A stretch of 64,000 nucleotides of DNA from the NCBI RefSeq assembly GCF_000817735.3, contig NZ_JTJC03000002.1, positions 186,001-250,000 of the forward strand, given 5' to 3'. Below are positions 53,416 to 61,733 of the stretch, in pieces. Position numbers and translations under genes: made by a program. The DNA is from Scytonema millei VB511283 (GTDB taxonomy: Bacteria; Cyanobacteriota; Cyanobacteriia; Cyanobacteriales; Chroococcidiopsidaceae). The notes under the pieces are model-generated. The model was not told the DNA's origin and searched no databases. It was given only the letters and a program-made list of their open reading frames with translations. Each line of letters begins with the position of its first letter. The first letter of the stretch is position 1.

Positions 53416-54192
53416 ATGTCCATTTATAATGTTATCGGCAAGTCTTATTCGCAATTTCGGTTTCCAGATCGCCGGATTGTAGATTTCATCCTGAGTGTCC
53501 TCCAGTTGCCTCCTGGTAGTACGATCGCCGATATTGGTGCGGGTACGGGAGGATATAGTCGGGCGATCGCAGAACGAGGATTTTTAGTCTATGCTGTCGA
53601 ACCTTCTGAGGTGATGCGTTCTCAGGCTATACCTCATGCTCAAATGAAGTGGGTTGATGGATGTGCAGAGGCAATTCCTTTACCCGATAATTCAGTTGAT
53701 GCAGCGATTTGTATTTTGTCTTTACATCATTTTACAGATTTAGAAGCTGCTTTGTTGGAAATACATCGAGTTGTCAGGACGGGGGCGACCGCTTTTTTTA
53801 CTTATGATTCTCAAGCTAGAAAAGATTTTTGGTTGGATGATTATTTTCCGTTTCTTTGGGAATATGATGAAGACTCATTTTTCCCCCTGGAATATATTGT
53901 ATCGTTTATTCAAACTCATCTTAAAAAGACAGTAGATATCTACCGTTTTCCTTTACCACCAGATTTAACAGATTTGTTTCTTGCCGCAGGTTGGCAGCAA
54001 CCAAAAATGTATTTAAATTCTGAAATTCGGGCGAGTATGTCAGCTTTTGCTTTAACCGATCCTCAGTTGGTGGAGACGGGTGTGAAGCAACTAGAAGCAG
54101 ATTTAGCAAGTGGTGAATGGCAGATAAAATATGGCAAATATTTAGAATTTACAGAATTTGATGTTGGTTATCGAATTATAGTTGCTAAATGA
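53416..54192 (+). CDS. Class I SAM-dependent methyltransferase
   Basis: A 258-residue methyltransferase of the UbiE/Methyltransf_11 type. The SAM motif I is TIADIGAGTGGYSRAIAERG near residue 36. Motif II-like residues are YAVEPSEVM, and post-motifs are DNSVDAAICILSLHHF and LEIHRVVRTGATAFF. The substrate is unknown: methyltransferases of this build act on quinones, small molecules or proteins. Start ATG at 53416 has no strong ribosome-binding site. It faces the coiled-coil HEPN-like gene, 73 bp away, end to end. Confidence 0.85.
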   Translation: MSIYNVIGKSYSQFRFPDRRIVDFILSVLQLPPGSTIADIGAGTGGYSRAIAERGFLVYAVEPSEVMRSQAIPHAQMKWVDGCAEAIPLPDNSVDAAICILSLHHFTDLEAALLEIHRVVRTGATAFFTYDSQARKDFWLDDYFPFLWEYDEDSFFPLEYIVSFIQTHLKKTVDIYRFPLPPDLTDLFLAAGWQQPKMYLNSEIRASMSAFALTDPQLVETGVKQLEADLASGEWQIKYGKYLEFTEFDVGYRIIVAK

Positions 54193-54265
54193 CAATTACA
54201 GAAAACAGATAGGAGGGTAGGCATGGTTCACCCTCCAATTAAATTCTACCGATAGAATACAACTG

Positions 54266-55486
54266 TTATATACTTGAGTATGTCGGAAAATAGTTAAAAG
54301 TTACTGCTTTCTCTTTTACTGCATGACAAACATTTTCGGTGAGAGACCTGTTGTTATGAATTTCTTGCAACACCCCTTTACGGGTTTTACTGCCAACCAA
54401 CAGAAACCATAATTCTGTGAACTGCCATAAGTGCATAGAATTTGAATGGGCAGCAATATTACGTAATTTTCTTATTTGATCTATGGTAGAAGCAGCTGCA
54501 TAACTTTGAGCTAACCACAGGGATAAGGGGTGTTTCCATTGTTGCAAGAATTGTTGCACTAACAGTCGGTCAGCCTGACTAATTTTATCGCTACGTTCAA
54601 CGGTGTAGTATAAATTAGTATTAGGTCTATTTTCTTGCTGCAAGCTAAATTTTGTAAAAGTTTGCCACTGCTGAGATAACAAGATTCGTAGATCTCCTAG
54701 CGTGTATTCTCCATCAACGATTAGATTAATGCTTCCTAGCAGAATAGAAGCCTTTTCAAAAAAACTAACAGAGGTATTTTTAGTTAACAAGAACTGATAA
54801 AGTTGCTTGAAAAAAGGATTAACAATTTCTCTTTCTGCTACTAATCCCAAGGGATGTCCTGCATCGGAATAATCGGCAGAAGTGGTGAACTCTTCTGTCT
54901 TTATCATTTTGTAATATCTGTAGGCGTTGCGTAAATCTCTTTGGCTAGCTGGGTGCAAGCAATTCCACGCTACAAGTCCTAGCTTGGACTTAACTTGTTT
55001 CTCGGCATTTTCTAAAGAAATAGTTTGTGGAAACTGACTTTGTGCGTCTTCAAGTTTTAAAATTTTCTTCTTTTGTTTCTCAACCAAAAACTCATGCTCT
55101 TTGAGTTGATTTTGCAAATGCAACAATTTATCTTCTTGCTCTAGCGATAAAATTTTATTTTGACGAAAAATCTCTAGTTCTTGCTTGAGTATTTCGACCT
55201 GTTCATTTTGTTGCTCGATAACGGCTGCTTGTTCCAAAAGCAGCCGATCTTTATCTGCTATTTCTAGAGCATTTATAGCAGCTTTGATTAAATTAAACTC
55301 ATATGGTTGAGAAACATCTACTTGTTTAGAGACTTCTCTTCTTTTTCCGCGTAAACCGATTTTTTTACCTTTTTCTACTGCTAAAATTTCTCCACGTTCG
55401 TTTCTAATTCTGAGTTCTTGAGTTGATGCATTGTCAACCACGCAACACGTATATCTGCATTTATTGTAGTAAAATTCAGCTGCCAT
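54266..55486 (-). CDS. Coiled-coil protein with HEPN-like RNxxxH motif
   Basis: A 406-residue protein I do not recognise as a whole. Residues about 1-55 are a small Cys-containing domain (RIRNERGEILAVEKGKKIGL). A long coiled coil follows (about 85-155; LEQAAVIEQQNEQVEILKQE). The C-terminal half is helical (WNCLHPASQRDLRNAYRYYK near 200; LLVQQFLQQWKHPLSLWLAQ near 310). IRKLRNIAAHSNSM at R342-H347 fits the RNxxxH signature of HEPN ribonuclease or toxin domains. It could be a defence or RNA-related protein. It stands alone between a methyltransferase and a bactofilin-like gene. Confidence 0.55.
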   Translation of the reverse strand: MAAEFYYNKCRYTCCVVDNASTQELRIRNERGEILAVEKGKKIGLRGKRREVSKQVDVSQPYEFNLIKAAINALEIADKDRLLLEQAAVIEQQNEQVEILKQELEIFRQNKILSLEQEDKLLHLQNQLKEHEFLVEKQKKKILKLEDAQSQFPQTISLENAEKQVKSKLGLVAWNCLHPASQRDLRNAYRYYKMIKTEEFTTSADYSDAGHPLGLVAEREIVNPFFKQLYQFLLTKNTSVSFFEKASILLGSINLIVDGEYTLGDLRILLSQQWQTFTKFSLQQENRPNTNLYYTVERSDKISQADRLLVQQFLQQWKHPLSLWLAQSYAAASTIDQIRKLRNIAAHSNSMHLWQFTELWFLLVGSKTRKGVLQEIHNNRSLTENVCHAVKEKAVTFNYFPTYSSI

Positions 55487-55872
55487 CTTAATTTTTTGGA
55501 AAGTCAGAACATGAATTTAGGCAAGTTCGCTCGGAGCGGCGATCGCTCTCATATAGCTCTTACTCCATCTAATAGAGAATATATGCTAACTAGCCAACCA
55601 ATAGTTAATTTTCTTGTATAATTTTCATCAAAAAATATTATGAACTTGTGAAGAAAAAATTAAAATAAAATAGGTAAACGTTGAGGTAAAAAAGCACGGT
55701 CATCTTAACTTGTAATTAATGACACCTATGGCAAAAATCTAGCGCGATCGCGCTCCAACTTTCCAGATCGAACGGCTATCCTCACAACTTCCTCAACTTT
55801 GTTATCTAACTTAAGAGTGAGACAAATACCTTCATAAGAGTGAAGACAGATGGAGATGGAGCCGCGAGCCTA
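55487..55872. other. Intergenic gap, no gene recognised
   Basis: About 386 bp between the coiled-coil protein and the bactofilin-like gene. It is A+T-rich near 55600-55700 and contains several GCGATCGC-type octamers. Divergent promoters must lie here, but no boxes were recognised. Confidence 0.4.
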
Positions 55873-57225
55873 ATGAACAGCAGCAAAGGCTGGCACTTTG
55901 CCACAAAACAACTGATTCAATTTCTCTGCGCTTTGGTACTGCTATCGGTGCTATTCTTCGTTACACCAAGTTGGGCAAAGGATGCCGCGAGTGGCAAGCA
56001 AGTCACGATCGCTGCTGAACAAATTATTCATGATGACGTGTATTTGGCTGGGGAGACAATCTTGCTGAATGGTACTGTCAAAGGCGATGCGGTTTTGGCA
56101 GCGAAACAAATTACCCTGAATGGCAGGGTTGAAGGCGACTTAATTGCAGCAGGACAAGTTATTACAATTAATGGCAGTGTAGGCGATGATGCGCGACTGG
56201 CTGGACAGGTGTTAATTCTCCAGCCAAAAGCACGGATAGCAGACGATGCGATCGCGGCTGGTTTCAGTTGGGAAAATCAAACTGGCAGTAATATAGGTGG
56301 CGACTTAACTATCTTTGCTAACCAAGCTTTGTTAGCTGGAAGTATAAAACACGATGCGATCGCGGCAACAAATGCCTTGGAACTGAGGGGAAGCGTCGGC
56401 AGAAATATGCAAGCCACAGCAGTAGGCGATCCCCAGTTGGTTGAAATTCCCTTTGTGCCTAAACCCCCCGTAACAGTAGCGCCAGTTAAACCAGGTTTCA
56501 CCCTGACAGACACAGCACAAGTTGGTGGCAAAGTCAATTATAAATCTGCGACTACGGCTCAAATTAGCCCAAGAGCAAAGATTGGGGGTGGAGTTGTAGG
56601 AGAAGCATTAGAACAACATCAAATTGCACCTACATCAAATCCAGTTAGGGAAGCAATTTGGCAGATTCAGCGCCTATTGGCTTTACTCTTCGTTGGTTGG
56701 TTGTTGCTGCGATTTGTCCCCACTTGGACGCACAATTTAGCTACAAGAGTCAAAGCTAAACCGTTATCGAATTTAGGTTGGGGGATACTAGCATTTGTGG
56801 CAGTTGGAGTAGGTACGATCGCGATCGCCACTGTAACTGTTATACTTTCTATTCTTTTAGCGATCGCTCTACCTAGTCTCGTTCCACCAGTCTTGGGATT
56901 GGGAATAGTCGCGAATCTTGCTCTCGCAGTCAGCTTTATCGCTTTTGCCAGTTTTGTGCCGCAGATTGTCTTTAGCTTATTAGCCGGAAGCTGGCTATTG
57001 CAAAAATTACAACCTAGTACTCCCATACAACCCCCAGTACGACAATTTGTAGCGCTGGGGATTGGTTTATTAGGATTTGTTCTGCTGACAACTGTTCCCG
57101 TACTAGGGGCGATCGTCACCCTCATTGCAATCTTTGTCAGCCTCGGCGCACTCGCACAACACGTTACCAGTCGTAAGCCACAAGAGGCAATTGTTAACCA
57201 CAAATTCCCAATCGCCAACCATTAA
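55873..57225 (+). CDS. Exported bactofilin-like (polymer-forming) membrane protein
   Basis: A 450-residue protein. A signal-type helix (LIQFLCALVLLSVLFFVTPS) is followed by a repeated beta-helix pattern typical of polymer-forming or bactofilin domains (IHDDVYLAGETILLNGTVKG; LNGRVEGDLIAAGQVITING; GGDLTIFANQALLAGSIKHD). After a Pro-rich stretch come four hydrophobic helices (LLALLFVGWLLLRFVPT; GWGILAFVAVGVGTIAIATV; a long Val/Leu-rich one; LGIGLLGFVLLTTVPVLGAI). Most bactofilins are cytoplasmic, so an exported, membrane-anchored one is notable. ATG at 55873 is preferred to GTG at 55840. Function unknown. Confidence 0.75.
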   Translation: MNSSKGWHFATKQLIQFLCALVLLSVLFFVTPSWAKDAASGKQVTIAAEQIIHDDVYLAGETILLNGTVKGDAVLAAKQITLNGRVEGDLIAAGQVITINGSVGDDARLAGQVLILQPKARIADDAIAAGFSWENQTGSNIGGDLTIFANQALLAGSIKHDAIAATNALELRGSVGRNMQATAVGDPQLVEIPFVPKPPVTVAPVKPGFTLTDTAQVGGKVNYKSATTAQISPRAKIGGGVVGEALEQHQIAPTSNPVREAIWQIQRLLALLFVGWLLLRFVPTWTHNLATRVKAKPLSNLGWGILAFVAVGVGTIAIATVTVILSILLAIALPSLVPPVLGLGIVANLALAVSFIAFASFVPQIVFSLLAGSWLLQKLQPSTPIQPPVRQFVALGIGLLGFVLLTTVPVLGAIVTLIAIFVSLGALAQHVTSRKPQEAIVNHKFPIANH

Positions 57226-57280
57226 ATCCTTGTTCTGGCGATCGCGCGATCTATTGCTTTCTATCCTAAGCTTGAGTTAC

Positions 57281-57304
57281 ATGTAGCAAATAGGACTGCT
57301 ACAT
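57281..57304. promoter_or_regulatory. 8-bp inverted repeat before modBC
   Basis: ATGTAGCA and TGCTACAT flank eight bases, about 150 bp before the modBC start. It could be a binding site or belong to a repeat family: a diverged reverse copy (TAGCAGTCCTACTTGAG) occurs near 23778. No clear ModE-type site was recognised. Confidence 0.35.
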
Positions 57305-57454
57305 ATATTTTAGTTAGCTTACAATCCTCAAATCACAACCGAGTTGCGATCGCTGCAAAGAAATAGGTGTCACTCCAAAATAGATATTAAGACCCTATTT
57401 GACTTCGTGCAAAGATGCAAAGAGAATCGCCAAACTTACGCCAGAGAAAGATAA

Positions 57455-59260
57455 ATGTTCAATGACATTTCCCCTCTATGGATTTCTCTAAAAACCTCCT
57501 TAATTGCCACAACTATTACTTTCTTTCTCGGAATTATCGCCGCCTATTGGATGCTAGGGTATCGAGGTAAGTGGCGATCGATAATTGAGGGAATATTTAT
57601 CTTGCCTCTCATTTTACCACCAACAGTAGTAGGTTTTTTATTACTAGTACTATTTGGAAAATACGGCATACTAGGACAATTTTTAGCCGCTTTTAATCTC
57701 AATATTGTCTTCACCTGGTATGCAGCCGTCATCACCGCTACAGTAGTAGCCTTTCCATTAATGTACAAGACTACCTTGGGAGCATTTGAACAAATCGACG
57801 CAAATTTAATTCGTGTAGCAAGAACATTAGGTGCTTCTGAATGGACTGTTTTCTGGCGTGTCAGCTTTCCTTTAGCAATTCCTGGAATTATTAGTGGTGC
57901 GACGCTAGCTTTTGCCCGCGCGTTAGGAGAATTTGGTGCAACATTAATGTTAGCAGGTAATATCCCAGGACAAACGCAAACTATTCCGATGGCTATTTAC
58001 TTCTCAGTTGAAGGCGGATCGATGCAAGAAGCTTGGGGATGGGTGCTAGTCATCATCATGATTTCTCTGTCTGGGATTGTAGCAGTCAATTTTTGGCAAG
58101 AAACGAGAAGACATTCGGGAGTCGGTAGGGGTGGGTTTCCAAACCCTCCCGTACAGGAGTCGGGAACTGGGGAGCAAATACCAATTACCGAATCAAAATT
58201 ATTTGTAAATATTCAAAAACAATTAGCAGAATTCGATCTGAATGTAACTTTTAGTAATGACGATCGCCCATTAGGACTTTTGGGAGCTTCTGGCGCAGGT
58301 AAAAGTATGATTTTGCGCTGTCTGGCAGGGATTGAAACGCCTAATGCTGGTAAAATTGAGTTAAATGGGCGGGTGCTGTTTGATTCTCAACGCCAAATTA
58401 ATCTTCCCACACGCGATCGCAAAATTGGTTTTCTTTTTCAGAACTATGCTTTATTTCCTCACCTAACAGTAGGACAAAATATTGCCTTCGGTTTACCAAA
58501 AGCTACGCCAAAAAAACAAATTATCCAAGTCGTAGAAACTCAACTTGTATCAATGCAACTACATGGTTGTGCTAATCGTTATCCCCATCAACTTTCCGGC
58601 GGACAACAACAGCGAGTCGCTTTAGCACGGGCTTTAGCCAGTCAACCAGAAGCATTGTTATTGGACGAACCGTTTTCAGCTTTAGATACTCATTTACGCA
58701 GTCAATTAGAACAGCAATTAATTTCTATTCTGTCTAATTATCAAGGTGTAACTCTGTTTGTCAGCCATAATTTAGAAGAAGCTTATCGAGTTTGTCAAAA
58801 TTTATTGGTCATGGAAAAAGGAATTGCGATCGCTAGCGGTTCCAAATACGATATATTTGAACGTCCTCAAACTTACAGCGTAGCTCAATTAACTGGATGT
58901 AAAAACTTTTCTCGTGCCGAGATTGCTGTTGATGGAATGGTAAAAGCAACAGATTGGGGAGTAGAGTTACAGGTTACAGAATCTATTTCCGAACAATTAA
59001 AATATGTAGGAATTCGCGCCCATCAAATTATTTTCACGACTGACTCAAACCGCGAAAATACTTTTCCTTGTTTTTTAGCTCAAACTAGCGAAACTCCCCA
59101 TCGTATGACTGTATATCTCAAGTTGTACCAACAGCCAACAAACCCCAGCGATTATCACCTGCAAGCAGAAGTTTTTAAGGAAAAGTGGGAGATTCTGAAA
59201 GGGCGATCGTTTCCCTGGTATATTAGGCTAGATCCAATGCGGCTAATTTTAATGACGTAA
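57455..59260 (+). CDS. modBC: ModBC fusion, molybdate ABC permease and ATPase
   Basis: A 601-residue fusion for molybdate uptake. Residues 1 to about 215 are the ModB permease with five or six helices and the EAA-type loop (RVARTLGASEWTVFWRVSFP). Residues about 245-601 are the ModC ATPase: Walker A LLGASGAGKSMIL, Q-loop FLFQNYALFPHLT, signature LSGGQQQRVALARALA, Walker B ALLLDEPFSALD, H-loop FVSHNLEEAY, and a C-terminal regulatory part. A GTACGGGCGGG-type repeat codes for residues about 220-240, the linker. ModA is not nearby. The pairing is common in cyanobacteria. Start ATG at 57455. Confidence 0.93.
   Translation: MFNDISPLWISLKTSLIATTITFFLGIIAAYWMLGYRGKWRSIIEGIFILPLILPPTVVGFLLLVLFGKYGILGQFLAAFNLNIVFTWYAAVITATVVAFPLMYKTTLGAFEQIDANLIRVARTLGASEWTVFWRVSFPLAIPGIISGATLAFARALGEFGATLMLAGNIPGQTQTIPMAIYFSVEGGSMQEAWGWVLVIIMISLSGIVAVNFWQETRRHSGVGRGGFPNPPVQESGTGEQIPITESKLFVNIQKQLAEFDLNVTFSNDDRPLGLLGASGAGKSMILRCLAGIETPNAGKIELNGRVLFDSQRQINLPTRDRKIGFLFQNYALFPHLTVGQNIAFGLPKATPKKQIIQVVETQLVSMQLHGCANRYPHQLSGGQQQRVALARALASQPEALLLDEPFSALDTHLRSQLEQQLISILSNYQGVTLFVSHNLEEAYRVCQNLLVMEKGIAIASGSKYDIFERPQTYSVAQLTGCKNFSRAEIAVDGMVKATDWGVELQVTESISEQLKYVGIRAHQIIFTTDSNRENTFPCFLAQTSETPHRMTVYLKLYQQPTNPSDYHLQAEVFKEKWEILKGRSFPWYIRLDPMRLILMT
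58116..58172. repeat. GGGTGGGTTTCC repeat in the ModB-ModC linker
   Basis: CGGGAGTCGGTAGGGGTGGG, a mirrored AAACCCTCCCGTACAGG and a further GAGTCGGG. It is in frame and codes for a Gly/Pro-rich linker (SGVGRGGFPNPPVQESGTGE). Confidence 0.8.
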
Positions 59261-59363
59261 ATGCGATCGCATGTGGCAGGATGCGTTAACAACGCACCCT
59301 ACGAAAATCTTAAATGCGATCGCATGTGGCAGGATGCGTTAACAACGCACCCTACGAACATCT
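59258..59363. repeat. Tandem duplication of a 53-bp repeat after modBC
   Basis: The unit TAAATGCGATCGCATGTGGC plus 33 bases (including ATGCGTTAACAACGCA and ACCCTACGA) appears twice in direct order: 59258-59310 and 59311-59363, with one or two differences. Each unit holds an ATGCGTT/AACGCA hairpin. It lies between modBC and csaA. Confidence 0.85.
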
Positions 59364-59381
59364 ATTCTGTGAATTGAGTTT

Positions 59382-59735
59382 ATGTTTGATGATTCAGCGA
59401 TCGCAGAAATTTCTTTTGATGATTTTCTCAAAGTCGATATGCGAGTTGGGACAATTATTGCTGTTGAAGATAACTTGAAAGCGCGAAACCCTGCTTATAT
59501 ATTGACAATAGACTTTGGCGAGTTGGGACAAAAAATGAGTTCGGCACAAATTACTGATAACTATTCTAAAGCCGAACTCATCGGCAAGCAAATTATTGCT
59601 GTCGTTAACTTCCCAGCGAAAAGAGTAGCAGGCGTTAAGTCAGAAGTATTGGTATTAGGAGCAGTACCTAATGACAAAGGAGTGGTTTTATTAGAGCTAA
59701 ACTTACCTGTAGAAAACGGAACTCGAATTAGCTAA
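59382..59735 (+). CDS. csaA: CsaA-like tRNA-binding-domain protein
   Basis: A 117-residue stand-alone EMAP/tRNA-binding OB-fold protein of the CsaA type: SFDDFLKVDMRVGTIIAVED, NPAYILTIDFGELGQKMSSA, QIIAVVNFPAKRVAGVKSEV and VLVLGAVPNDKGVVLLELN are the usual family segments. CsaA proteins bind tRNA and have been described as chaperones for secretion in Bacillus. The role in cyanobacteria is not known. Start ATG at 59382, 18 bp after the tandem duplication. Length is normal for the family. Confidence 0.85.
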   Translation: MFDDSAIAEISFDDFLKVDMRVGTIIAVEDNLKARNPAYILTIDFGELGQKMSSAQITDNYSKAELIGKQIIAVVNFPAKRVAGVKSEVLVLGAVPNDKGVVLLELNLPVENGTRIS

Positions 59736-59768
59736 CAGCAATTTTTGCTACTGAAAATTACTTTTTAG

Positions 59769-59957
59769 TCAGGAAAACCCTAAATCTTTCAGAGCCAAAA
59801 TCCGATTTAATCTAGGTAATTGGCTAGCACAGTAGTAGCGATAGCTGATAAACTGGTCTACTTGGATTGGTTTTAAAAGCCCCATTTCGTCATAGAGACG
59901 TAGCGCTTTGATGAATACACGAATAAGTTTAGTAAAGTCACCAATTTTGAACAGCAA
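59769..59957 (-). pseudogene. Truncated MerR-family regulator relic
   Basis: On the minus strand, 62 residues match the HTH of a MerR regulator: LLFKIGDFTKLIRVFIKALR, LYDEMGLLKPIQVDQFISYR, YYCASQLPRLNRILALKDLG. It then stops just after GFS (TGA), so the coiled coil and effector domain are lost. The longer frame upstream to 60047 is a translation of the GTAGGGGCGC repeat at 59985-60045, so the repeat may have inserted into the gene start. The normal start codon is not visible. This is best read as a relic. Confidence 0.75.
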
Positions 59958-59984
59958 ATCTGCGTTTATAGCGTTTCCTATACA

Positions 59985-60045
59985 GGTGAAATACATTCGT
60001 AGGGGCGCATAGATGTGCGCCCCTACAGATCTATGTACCCGATCC
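59985..60045. repeat. GTAGGGGCGC hairpin repeat (full-length copy)
   Basis: GTAGGGGCGC...GCGCCCCTAC (stem 59999-60026) with ATACATTC before and AGATC...CCAATTGAGAATAGCTA after. It closely matches 45065-45125 and lies at the 5' side of the MerR relic. Confidence 0.8.
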
Positions 60046-60121
60046 AATTGAGAATAGCTATAACTGTTAACTATTTCTAGTACACACCCTCCTTTAAGGG
60101 CATCAAGAGTAAATTATTTCA

Positions 60122-61042
60122 ATGTCCGAATCTCATATTACCGTCACCGTTCCTGCTACCACGGCAAATCTAGGACCAGGATTTGATTGTATTGGTGCAG
60201 CATTAACTGTATACAATCGGTTCGAGTTTTCCCGCTCGGAAGTAGGCAAACTGAGCATCACAGTTACAGGTACAGAAGCCGCCAAAGTTAAGACAGATGA
60301 GAATAATTTACTGTACCAGGCTTTTTTGAGACTGTATCAACACATTAAGCAATCGCCGCCAGCAGTAGCAATTGAAATTGAATTAGGCGTACCTTTGGCG
60401 CGGGGTTTGGGGAGTTCGGCTACTGCAATCGTTGGTGGTTTGGTAGGTGCAAATCAATTAGCAGGTACGCCTTTAAGTCAAGCTGAGGTGATGAATTTAG
60501 CGATCGCAATGGAAGGACATCCTGATAATGTCGTACCAGCCTTGCTAGGTGGCTGTCGGCTAGCGGCTAGCGACATCACGTCAAATTGGCAAATTTGCGA
60601 TATCCCGTGGCAAGAAAATGTCGTACCAGTCGTTGCAATTCCTAATTTTGAGCTATCGACATCTGAAGCGCGGCGGGTTTTACCGACTCAGGTGAGTCGC
60701 GCCGATGCAATTTTTAATACAGCACATTTAGGACTACTACTGCGGGGTTTAGCAACAGGTAATGGAGAATGGATCGGTGCAGCTTTGCAAGATCGACTGC
60801 ATCAACCATACCGTCAAGGATTGATTGCAGGTTATGAAGCCTTACAAAATGCCGCTTTAGCTGCTGGAGCCTACGGGATGGTTATTAGCGGCGCGGGACC
60901 AACTTTACTAGCATTGACGGAAACCGCACAGGCGACGGCTGTAGCAACTGCAATGCAGTCAGCTTGGCAACAACAAGGAATCGATGCTGAAGTGCGATCG
61001 CTGGCGCTCGACACTCAAGGGGCAACTACCAACCCTGTTTGA
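60122..61042 (+). CDS. thrB: Homoserine kinase
   Basis: A 306-residue GHMP kinase that phosphorylates homoserine in threonine synthesis. The ATP-binding motif is [20 protein letters not shown] near residue 90. The N-terminal motif [20 protein letters not shown] and the C-terminal [20 protein letters not shown] complete the three GHMP motifs. Cytoplasmic. Start ATG at 60122. It is monocistronic here; thrC and hom are not nearby. Length is normal. Confidence 0.95.
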   Translation: MSESHITVTVPATTANLGPGFDCIGAALTVYNRFEFSRSEVGKLSITVTGTEAAKVKTDENNLLYQAFLRLYQHIKQSPPAVAIEIELGVPLARGLGSSATAIVGGLVGANQLAGTPLSQAEVMNLAIAMEGHPDNVVPALLGGCRLAASDITSNWQICDIPWQENVVPVVAIPNFELSTSEARRVLPTQVSRADAIFNTAHLGLLLRGLATGNGEWIGAALQDRLHQPYRQGLIAGYEALQNAALAAGAYGMVISGAGPTLLALTETAQATAVATAMQSAWQQQGIDAEVRSLALDTQGATTNPV

Positions 61043-61114
61043 TTCGTGAAATTCAGATGTAGGGTGGACAATGCCCACCCCAATACTTCTCGGTGAGGAT
61101 ACATAGCCCTTGAA

Positions 61115-61180
61115 GATCCCCCAACCCCCTTAAAAAGGGGGCAAGAGTTCCCCCCTTAAAAAGGGGGGTTAGGGGGGATC
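61115..61180. repeat. GATCCCCC-type palindromic repeat after thrB
   Basis: GATCCCCCAACCCCCTTAAA at the left, TTAAAAAGGGGGGTTAGGGG and GGGGGATC at the right, with a short spacer. It is a minimal copy of the family found in the GT9-GT9 gene (21763, 22530). A GTAGGGTGGAC-type half-hairpin precedes it, closed by GCCCACCCTAC near 61205. Confidence 0.8.
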
Positions 61181-61560
61181 GAATCAAAACCTACGAAGTA
61201 TTGTTGCCCACCCTACCAGAAAAGCGCCTACAATTGATTGAGTTAGTAATAGTAGTATCCATAATAATTAGCTTTTATCAACTCAATCTTTTGCTTTATC
61301 AAGATATTATAATTTAAGCGATCGCTCTCGAAGATCGCACTATATATTTCACTTATATTAGTTAGCAAAACTAATTTAAAATATTGCTAATTCAAGCTAA
61401 ATATTCAATAGAAGAACATCTGTATTTTTCAACTCAATTAGTGTTTAAAATTGTAACAAAACCTGATATCTTTCTATTCTTTATTGATACTCTAAAATGA
61501 AAGGGAAAAATTTGTTGCCTGGGTTTTAATTTATCATTCCTCAGTGATAAATTAAATCCT

Positions 61561-61587
61561 GCCTCTACTAACCTAGAGGCATTTTTA
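61561..61587 (+). terminator. Rho-independent terminator reading rightward
   Basis: GCCTCTA pairs with TAGAGGC over 7 bp (loop CTAACC) and is followed by ATTTTTATT. Preceded by another hairpin (AATTTATCA/TGATAAATT, 61528-61553). No gene ends just upstream (thrB stops 520 bp before), so it may end a small transcript. Confidence 0.6.
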
Positions 61588-61615
61588 TTGTAGTTGCAGA
61601 CAATTTTATTCCTAA

Positions 61616-61645
61616 CAAAAACTCAACCTCTAATAGTATAGAGGT
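61616..61645 (-). terminator. Terminator for the psaB-psaF-psaJ direction
   Basis: On the minus strand ACCTCTA and TAGAGGT form a 7-bp stem (loop of 6) followed by TGAGTTTTTG. It lies 89 bp beyond the psaJ stop and would end transcription of the photosystem I genes. Confidence 0.6.
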
Positions 61646-61733
61646 CAAATCTTCAAATACTATTATTTTGCTTTTATAGTAGGGCAGCAAATTTCCACCC
61701 TACTAATGACAAATGACCAATGACAAATAACGA

